In this document: piece after piece, positions 1 to 6,100 of the stretch | Position numbering within the stretch: the stretch's first letter is position 1 | Layout of the letters: each line of letters starts with the position of its first letter | Source: an uncultured Polaribacter sp. | Lineage (GTDB): Bacteria; Bacteroidota; Bacteroidia; Flavobacteriales; Flavobacteriaceae | Length of the DNA: 11,243 nt | Reading direction: 5' to 3' | Assembly (NCBI GenBank): GCA_937936695.1 | Contig: CALHCK010000203.1 | Location: 1-11,243, forward strand | Translations under genes and position numbers: made by a program | The notes under the pieces: generated by a model | Databases searched by the model: none | Told to the model about the DNA's origin: nothing | The model's input: only the letters and a program-made list of their open reading frames with translations

Positions 1-1236
1 GTTTTAGAGCAAGTAAACGGAGATATGGGAATGCTTTGGATGCTAATTGCTGGTATCTTAGTTTTCTTAATGCAAGCAGGATTTACATTAGTAGAATCTG
101 GTATGACTAGAGCTAAAAATGCAGTTAACATTGCAATGAAAAACTTACTAGATATTTGTGTAGGTTCTATTACTTTTTGGTTAGTAGGTTATTCTTTAAT
201 GTACGGAGATACTTCTAACGGATGGTTCTTTTGGGGTGGTTTATTTCAAGGTGAAGGAGCAGATTTATTCTTCCAAACTATGTTTGCTGCAACAACTGCA
301 ACTATCGTTTCTGGTGCAATAGCAGGTAGAACAAAGTATACTACGTATATTGTATTTTCTCTTATTATGACTGCAATTATCTACCCAATTTCTGGTGGAT
401 GGCAATGGCAAGGAGAAGGCTGGTTAACTAACTTAGGTTTTATTGACTTTGCTGGTTCTTCTATTGTACACTCTGTTGGTGGATGGGCTGCTTTAGTAGC
501 TGCTTACATGGTAGGTCCTAGAATTGGAAAATATGTAGATGGTAAAGTATTACCTATAGCAGGTCATAACCAAATATTAGCAACTTTAGGGGTATTTATC
601 CTTTGGTTCGGTTGGTTTGGTTTTAACGGTGGATCACAATTAGCTTGGGGTGGAGCAGACGCAATTGCTGCTTCTGATGTTGTTTTAATTACAAACTTAG
701 CTGCTGCAGCTGGTGGATTAGGAGCTTTAATTACAACTTGGATATGGTACGGTAAACCAAATTTAGGACAAACATTAAATGGTTGTTTAGCTGGTTTAGT
801 TAGTATTACTGCTGGTTGTGGTAACATGAGCGATTCTGGAGCTTTATTAGCTGGTTTAATTGGAGGTATCTTAGTTGTATTTGCTATAGAATTTGTAGAA
901 AAGAAACTTAAAATTGATGATGCTATTGGTGCTTTCTCAGTACACGGTGTAGCCGGTGTTTGGGGTACTTTAGTAATCGGTTTATGGGGTATAGATGGTG
1001 ATACTGGTATTGGACTTTTCAATGGTGGTGGAGCTGATCAACTTATAGCACAAGCTACAGGAGTTGTTGCTTATGCTGTTTGGGCTGCTGGTTTATCTTT
1101 CATAGTATTAGCTATCTTAAAAGCTACTATGGGATTACGTGTAACTAAAGAAGTAGAAATTGAAGGTTTAGATATTTCTGAACACGGATCTATTGCTTAC
1201 CCTGGTAAAAGACAAAGAGAATTCGAAGACAAATAA
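1..1236 (+). CDS. amtB: Ammonium transporter (Amt family), first paralogue, 5' end cut by window edge
   Basis: Inner-membrane channel of the Amt/MEP/Rh family that takes up ammonium. The reading frame is open to base 1 (eight codons, VLEQVNGD, before the first ATG at 25), so the start probably lies outside the window. Numbering from that ATG (403 residues), about eleven hydrophobic segments are visible. The family signatures are present: FFQTMFAAT near 82-90, DFAGSSIVHSVGG at 141-153 with pore His149, WFGWFGFNGGS at 194-204 (Phe gate and Ser), and FSVHGVAGVWG at 304-314 with the second pore His307. The cytoplasmic tail keeps GLDISEHGSIAYP (381-393), a conserved regulatory tail. The N-terminal motif GFTLVESGMTRAKN resembles the plant AMT1/cyanobacterial branch more than E. 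coli AmtB. The usual AER after TM3 reads AGR (Gly101). A terminator follows, so this gene may be a separate transcription unit from the P-II gene. The family call is very secure; the start is not. Confidence 0.96.
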   Translation, partial: VLEQVNGDMGMLWMLIAGILVFLMQAGFTLVESGMTRAKNAVNIAMKNLLDICVGSITFWLVGYSLMYGDTSNGWFFWGGLFQGEGADLFFQTMFAATTATIVSGAIAGRTKYTTYIVFSLIMTAIIYPISGGWQWQGEGWLTNLGFIDFAGSSIVHSVGGWAALVAAYMVGPRIGKYVDGKVLPIAGHNQILATLGVFILWFGWFGFNGGSQLAWGGADAIAASDVVLITNLAAAAGGLGALITTWIWYGKPNLGQTLNGCLAGLVSITAGCGNMSDSGALLAGLIGGILVVFAIEFVEKKLKIDDAIGAFSVHGVAGVWGTLVIGLWGIDGDTGIGLFNGGGADQLIAQATGVVAYAVWAAGLSFIVLAILKATMGLRVTKEVEIEGLDISEHGSIAYPGKRQREFEDK

Positions 1237-1266
1237 GTCTTAAAGAAATAGTTTGTTATTATTTTT

Positions 1267-1308
1267 AAAATCACATAGCTTTTACATAAAGCTATGTGAT
1301 TTTTGTTT
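1267..1308 (+). terminator. Intrinsic terminator after the first ammonium transporter gene
   Basis: A near-perfect hairpin lies 30 nt after the stop codon: arm 1267-1282 pairs with 1288-1303 around a 5-nt loop (TACAT). The core is ATCACATAGC against GCTATGTGAT. The descending arm runs into a T-rich tract (1300-1304 and 1306-1308, interrupted by one G). This is a standard Rho-independent shape. It sits between the transporter and the P-II gene, so it may end the upstream transcript or only weaken readthrough into the P-II gene. Confidence 0.85.
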
Positions 1309-1366
1309 AACTTAAATTTCTTAATTTCACAAAAGATTAGAAACACTTAACACATTTAATTTTATT

Positions 1367-1705
1367 ATGAAGAAAATTGAAGCAATTATTAGAAAATCAA
1401 AATTTAGCGCCGTTAAAGACGCACTACACGAAGTAGGTGTAAACTTTTTCTCTTATTGGGACGTAACTGGTTTAGGTAACGAAAAAGAAGGACATGTATA
1501 CAGAGGTGTTAGCTACAGTACTAGTGATATTCAGAGAAGACACATTGCAATTGTTGTAAATAATGACTTTGAAGAAATAACTATAAATACAATTTTAAAA
1601 TCTGCTGCAACAGGAGAAGTTGGTGATGGAAAAATTTTTGTTTCTGATATTAACGAAGTTTACAGAATAAGAACTGGAGAAAAAGGATCGGATACTTTAA
1701 AATAA
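1367..1705 (+). CDS. glnK: P-II family nitrogen regulatory protein with an atypical T-loop
   Basis: Small trimeric cytoplasmic signal protein that binds ATP/ADP and 2-oxoglutarate and controls nitrogen proteins, here most likely the adjacent transporters. The 112-residue length matches the family. The N-terminus MKKIEAII, the B-loop TGEVGDGKIFV (82-92) and the C-loop RIRTG (100-104) follow E. coli GlnB/GlnK almost residue for residue. The T-loop differs. GNEKEGHVYRGVSY (37-50) is one residue shorter than the E. coli loop, so Tyr50 takes the place of the uridylylated Tyr51 and Arg46 that of the pore-plugging Arg47. Position 39, normally Gln contacting 2-oxoglutarate and Mg, is Glu, and Lys58 is replaced by Arg57. 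The start has no clear Shine-Dalgarno sequence; the leader is A/T-rich, as is common in Bacteroidota. The second transporter follows after 39 nt, so co-transcription is likely. The symbol is chosen for the linkage to amt genes; glnB would be equally defensible. Confidence 0.95.
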   Translation: MKKIEAIIRKSKFSAVKDALHEVGVNFFSYWDVTGLGNEKEGHVYRGVSYSTSDIQRRHIAIVVNNDFEEITINTILKSAATGEVGDGKIFVSDINEVYRIRTGEKGSDTLK

Positions 1706-1744
1706 AACACGCAACTAACACAACACACTTTACACTAAAAAATT

Positions 1745-2971
1745 ATGGAATTATTGACAACCAATAATGTATGGATGATGATCTGTACAGCACTTGTATT
1801 TTTTATGCATACAGGTTTTGCTTTTTTAGAGATAGGACTAACTAGGCAAAAAAACACAATTAACATCCTATTTAAAAATATATTTATTATTACCGTAGGT
1901 TTACTTTTATACTACATCGCTGGTTTTAACTTAATGTACCCAGGTTTTGCAGAAGGTTCTGCAGGTTTTTTTGATTTTGCTGGCTTTGGTATTGCTCCTC
2001 CAGAAAACGGAATGACTCCTGAATACGCAGATGGTGGTTATACTTGGTGGACAGATTTCTTATTTCAAGGAATGTTTGCCGCTACAGCTGCTACCATTGT
2101 ATCTGGTGCAGTTGCAGAACGTATGAAAATTGGACCTTTTATGATTTTTACAGTAATCTACGTTGGTTTAGTATACCCAATTGCTGGTTCTTGGAAATGG
2201 GGTGGTGGTTTTTTAGACGATATGGGATTTTATGATTTTGCTGGTTCTACACTAGTACACTCTGTAGGTGGATGGGCTGCACTAGTTGCTGTTTGGTTAT
2301 TGGGCCCACGTATTGGTAAATTTAAAGATGGTAAACCACAAGCAATACCAGGACACAACATACCTTTAGCTACAGCAGGGGTTCTTATACTTTGGTTAGG
2401 TTGGTTTGGTTTTAACGGAGGTTCTGTATTATCTGCAGACCCAGAACTAACCTCTCTTACTTTAGTTACTACCTGTTTAGCTGCCGCTGCAGGTGGTGTA
2501 GTTGCTGCTTTTGTTTCTTTTATAAAATACAAAAACTTAGATTTAACTATGTTTTTAAATGGTATTTTAGGAGGATTAGTTGGTATTACTGCTGGTGCAG
2601 ATGTTATGACTCCTGAAAGTGCAATTGTTATTGGAGCCATAGCTGGTACTTTAATTGTATTTGCTGTTGCCTTTGTAGACGCTATTAAATTAGACGACCC
2701 TGTTGGTGCTATTGCAGTACATTTAATTTGTGGTGTTTGGGGAACTTTAGCTGTAGGTATTTTTTCTACAAACCCAGAGCACACTTTCTTAATTCAGTTA
2801 ACTGGTGTTGCATGTTATGCTGCTTTTTGCTTGGTAACTTCTTTCTTAATTATATACACTTTAAAGAAAACTATTGGTATTAGAGTTTCTGAAAGAGAAG
2901 AGTTAGAAGGATTGGATGCTCACGAACATGGTATGGATGCTTATCCTGATTTTCGTTTAAACGAACATTAA
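1745..2971 (+). CDS. amtB: Ammonium transporter (Amt family), second paralogue
   Basis: Complete 408-residue Amt/MEP/Rh family ammonium channel of the inner membrane, with about eleven predicted membrane segments. Key residues are all present: Phe111 in LFQGMFAAT (outer Phe gate region), the intact SGAVAER motif (120-126), the pore histidines His172 (STLVHSVGG) and His326 (IAVHLICG), and WLGWFGFNGGS (217-227) with Phe223 and Ser227. The C-terminal tail carries GLDAHEHGMDAYP (389-401). Compared with the first transporter in this window it is clearly a diverged paralogue, not a recent duplicate. Its loop between TM2 and TM3 is about 19 residues longer (residues 66-105, rich in Gly, Phe, Pro and Asp). 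There is no cleavable signal peptide; the first membrane segment starts at about residue 9. It lies 39 nt behind the P-II gene, which suggests an operon and a cognate partner. The leader is rich in A and C and lacks a Shine-Dalgarno sequence. Confidence 0.97.
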   Translation: MELLTTNNVWMMICTALVFFMHTGFAFLEIGLTRQKNTINILFKNIFIITVGLLLYYIAGFNLMYPGFAEGSAGFFDFAGFGIAPPENGMTPEYADGGYTWWTDFLFQGMFAATAATIVSGAVAERMKIGPFMIFTVIYVGLVYPIAGSWKWGGGFLDDMGFYDFAGSTLVHSVGGWAALVAVWLLGPRIGKFKDGKPQAIPGHNIPLATAGVLILWLGWFGFNGGSVLSADPELTSLTLVTTCLAAAAGGVVAAFVSFIKYKNLDLTMFLNGILGGLVGITAGADVMTPESAIVIGAIAGTLIVFAVAFVDAIKLDDPVGAIAVHLICGVWGTLAVGIFSTNPEHTFLIQLTGVACYAAFCLVTSFLIIYTLKKTIGIRVSEREELEGLDAHEHGMDAYPDFRLNEH

Positions 2972-2992
2972 GCCTTTATTAATAAACAATAT

Positions 2993-3031
2993 AAATAGCC
3001 TATAAAATTAATTTTATAGGCTATTTTTTTT
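2993..3031 (+). terminator. Intrinsic terminator closing the P-II/ammonium transporter unit
   Basis: Arm 2993-3007 pairs perfectly with 3012-3026 around a TTAA loop; the core is AATAGCCTATAAAA. A run of eight T residues (3024-3031) follows on the descending side. It starts 22 nt after the transporter stop codon. An A run precedes the left arm only weakly, so termination is mainly expected on the plus strand. It insulates the ammonium module from the gltB promoter. Confidence 0.9.
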
Positions 3032-3043
3032 ATTTTACATTTT

Positions 3044-3113
3044 TCGCAAAAAAAATTGATTTTTTTGATATAAGTAGATTTTTTACTGATTTTTATTGAT
3101 TTCATCGCAAAAA
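3044..3113. promoter_or_regulatory. AT-rich block with ~10-bp phased GAT/T-tract steps, flanked by a direct repeat
   Basis: GAT trinucleotides begin at 3058, 3067, 3077, 3088 and 3098 (steps of 9, 10, 11 and 10 nt), and most are followed by a T tract. The block is bounded by identical 9-mers TCGCAAAAA at 3044-3052 and 3105-3113. Tracts in phase with the helical turn are expected to bend DNA. Because it lies about 25-90 nt upstream of the gltB -33 element, a role as a bent upstream promoter element or a tandem protein-binding array is possible. In DNA this AT-rich, chance remains a real alternative. Confidence 0.35.
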
Positions 3114-3132
3114 TAACATTAAAAGAAAGCTA

Positions 3133-3153
3133 TTATTGAGTCATTTTCAATAA
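3133..3153. promoter_or_regulatory. Inverted repeat overlapping the gltB promoter (candidate operator)
   Basis: TTATTGA (3133-3139) and TCAATAA (3147-3153) form a perfect 7-bp inverted repeat with a 7-nt spacer. Its left half contains the putative -33 TTG and its right half lies between the -33 and -7 elements. This is a position where a dimeric repressor would block RNA polymerase. No regulator is identified from the window, and the half-sites are AT-rich, so the call is tentative. Confidence 0.4.
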
Positions 3154-3167
3154 AATACATAAATTTG
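3136..3167 (+). promoter_or_regulatory. Bacteroidota-type promoter for gltBD
   Basis: A perfect match to the Bacteroidota primary sigma -7 consensus TAnnTTTG occurs as TAAATTTG at 3160-3167. TTG at 3136-3138 lies 21 nt upstream, as expected for the -33 element. Transcription would start near 3171-3175, giving a leader of only about 13-17 nt before the gltB ATG at 3188. No other good match was seen between the upstream terminator and gltB. Confidence 0.6.
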
Positions 3168-3187
3168 TAAATATAATTGAACTTAAT

Positions 3188-6100
3188 ATGGAGAAACAAG
3201 GACTATACTTACCAGAGTTTGAACATGAAAATTGTGGCGCTGGTTTTATTTGTAACCTGAATGGAGAAAAGACAAATCAAATTATACATGATGCCTTAGA
3301 AATTCTAGTAAAACTAGAACACAGAGGTGGTGTAAGTGCCGACGGAAAAACTGGTGATGGTGCTGGTTTATTAATAGACATACCCCACGATTATTTTACT
3401 CGTGTTTGTGATTTTGTAATCCCAGAACAGAGAGAATATGCTGTTGGTATGGTATTTTTACCTAAGGTTGCTAATCAGTATAAATTCTGTAAAACTACTT
3501 TCGAAAACGAAATTAAAGCGCAAGGATTAACAATATTGGGATGGAGAATAGTTCCTGTTGATTCTTCGCAACTAGGTGAAATTGCATTGGCTTCTGAACC
3601 AAATATAGAGCAGCTTTTTATTGGAAAAGCAAGCGATATGGACGAAGCTACCTTTAAAGCTAAATTATATGCAGCGCGTAAAATTGCTGAACATGAAATA
3701 AGAAATTCTAAAATTTCTGAAGCAAACTACTTTTACGTTCCAAGTTTATCAATAACTACTATTATCTACAAAGGTATTATCATGCCTGAAGATATAGGTC
3801 CTTATTATAAAGATTTACAAGAAATAGATTTAGTTACACGTTTGGCATTAGTACACCAACGTTTTTCTACAAATACAATGCCTACTTGGGAATTAGCACA
3901 ACCTTTTAGACACATGTGTCAAAATGGTGAAATTAATACATTAAGAGGTAATGTAAGTAGAATGAGAGTTCGAGAAGAAATCATGAAAAGTGATGTTTTT
4001 GGACCTCAGATAGAAAAATTATTCCCAATAATTTTACCAGGAAAATCAGATTCTGCTTCTATGGATATGGTGGTAGAATTGTTAACGCATACAGGTAGAT
4101 CATTACCAGAAATTATGATGATGATGATTCCTGAGGCTTGGGAAAAACACGAAACTATGTCTAAAGAGCGTAAAGCTTTTTACGAATACAATAGTTGTAT
4201 TATGGAACCATGGGATGGTCCTGCTTCTGTACCATTTACTGATGGGGATTATATTGGGGCTTTATTAGATAGAAATGGTTTAAGACCATCTAGATATACA
4301 GTTACCAAAAGTGGTAAATTAATCATGTCTTCAGAAATTGGTGTTGTTGAAGTTGCATCTTCTGATGTAAAAGAACACGGTAGATTAGAACCAGGGAAGA
4401 TGTTTTTGGTAGACATGAATGAAGGTAGAATTATTGGTGATGAAGAAATAAAAAGTAAAATTGTTTCTGAAAGACCTTACCAAGAATGGTTAAATAATAC
4501 GAGCTTAAAATTAAAAGATATTCCTTACAAAGGACAAACTTGTCCTATAGAAACTATTGATATAAAAACAAGACAACGCTTGTTTAACTATACTTTAGAA
4601 GATATACAAGAAGTAATTACACCAATGGCTCAGGTTGGTAAAGAGGCTTTAGGATCTATGGGTATAGATACTCCTTTAGCTGTCTTATCAGACAGACCTC
4701 AGTTAATATCTAATTACTTTAAACAATTATTTGCACAAGTAACAAATCCACCTTTAGATGGAATTCGTGAAAACATTGTAACAGATATTAGTTTAAACTT
4801 AGGAAAAGACAGAAATATTTTTAGCATTACAGACAGACAATGTAGAAAACTAAGAATACAAAATCCTGTTATTTCTAATACAGATTTAGAGAAAATTAGA
4901 GATATTGGTATCGAAAGTTTTAAATCTGAAACAATACAGATATTATACCCAAAAGCACAAGGACTTAATGGTTTAGAAAATGCTTTAGATGATATTATCA
5001 TTCAAATAGAAAAAGCTTTAGAAAGAAAAACAAATATCATTATTCTTTCAGATAGAGGTGTAAATAAAGAGTTTGCTCCAATACCTGCTTTATTAGCTTG
5101 TTCTTTTGTTAATCATCAATTAAACAGATTACGTAAAAGATCTCACTTTGATATTATTATCGAATCTGCAGAACCACGTGAACCACACCATTTTGCTACT
5201 TTATTTGGTTATGGTGCAAGTGCTGTTAACCCATACATGGTTAACGAAATTATTAGAATGCAAGTAAAAGATGGATTTATTACTGGTATGGACGAGCAAA
5301 AAGCCGTTGATAACTTTAATAAAGCTATTGGAAAAGGTATTTTAAAAGTAATGAACAAAATTGGAATTTCTACATTACACTCATATAGAGGTTCTCAAAT
5401 TTTTGAAATCGTAGGTTTCAATTCAGAATTTGTAGAAAAATACTTCCCTTATACTGCTTCAAGAATAGAAGGTATTGGTTTGTATGAAGTAGAAAAAGAA
5501 ATTAGCCAAAGATATTTACAAGCTTACCCTAATAACCAAATTAATAAAAAATTAGGTTTAAATATAGGTGGTGATTATAGATGGAGAAGAAACGGTGAAC
5601 GTCACTTATTTAATCCTACTACAGTTGCAAAATTACAACAAGCTGTTCGTTTAAGTGATCAAGCAAGTTACGATGTCTATGCTAAGGCAATTAATGAGCA
5701 GTCTGAAAGCTTAATGACTATACGTGGTTTATTTCAGTTTGATAATTTAGATCCAATTCCTTTAGAAGAAGTAGAACCTTGGACAGAAATTGTAAAACGT
5801 TTTAAAACTGGAGCAATGTCTTATGGATCTATATCTAGAGAAGCTCACGAAAACTTAGCAATTGCAATGAATAGAATTGGAGGTAAATCTAATTCTGGAG
5901 AAGGTGGTGAAGATAGAAAACGTTTTCAAAAAGATATTAATGGAGACAGTAGAAACTCTGCTATAAAGCAAGTTGCTTCTGGTAGATTTGGAGTTACTTC
6001 TCATTACTTATCTAGCGCTAAAGAAATACAAATAAAAATGGCTCAGGGTGCTAAGCCAGGAGAAGGTGGTCAATTACCAGGTGAAAAAGTATTACCTTGG

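Noticed and set aside
564..1022. Minus-strand open frame opposite the first transporter, and a similar one at 2230-2784 opposite the second
   Set aside because: Pro-, Lys- and Ala-rich translations typical of reading Amt codons backwards; no start signals or recognisable domain, and the sense frames are clearly the real genes.
1313..1320. TAAATTTC as a -7 element for the P-II gene
   Set aside because: One mismatch at the conserved G and no TTG about 21 nt upstream, where the terminator hairpin lies. The P-II promoter, if separate, could not be located.
1237..1366. Riboswitch or structured leader before the P-II gene
   Set aside because: The only strong structure is a simple hairpin with a T tract, explained as a terminator; no further conserved-looking stems were seen.
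2044..2235. Plus-strand open frame inside the second transporter
   Set aside because: Out-of-frame shadow of a strongly conserved transporter segment; Cys/Trp/Tyr-rich with no family resemblance.
4714..5001. Minus-strand open frame inside gltB, and further minus-strand frames at 7554-7868 and 7865-8071 across the gltB/gltD junction and gltD
   Set aside because: Antisense shadows of intact, conserved glutamate synthase genes; no independent coding evidence.
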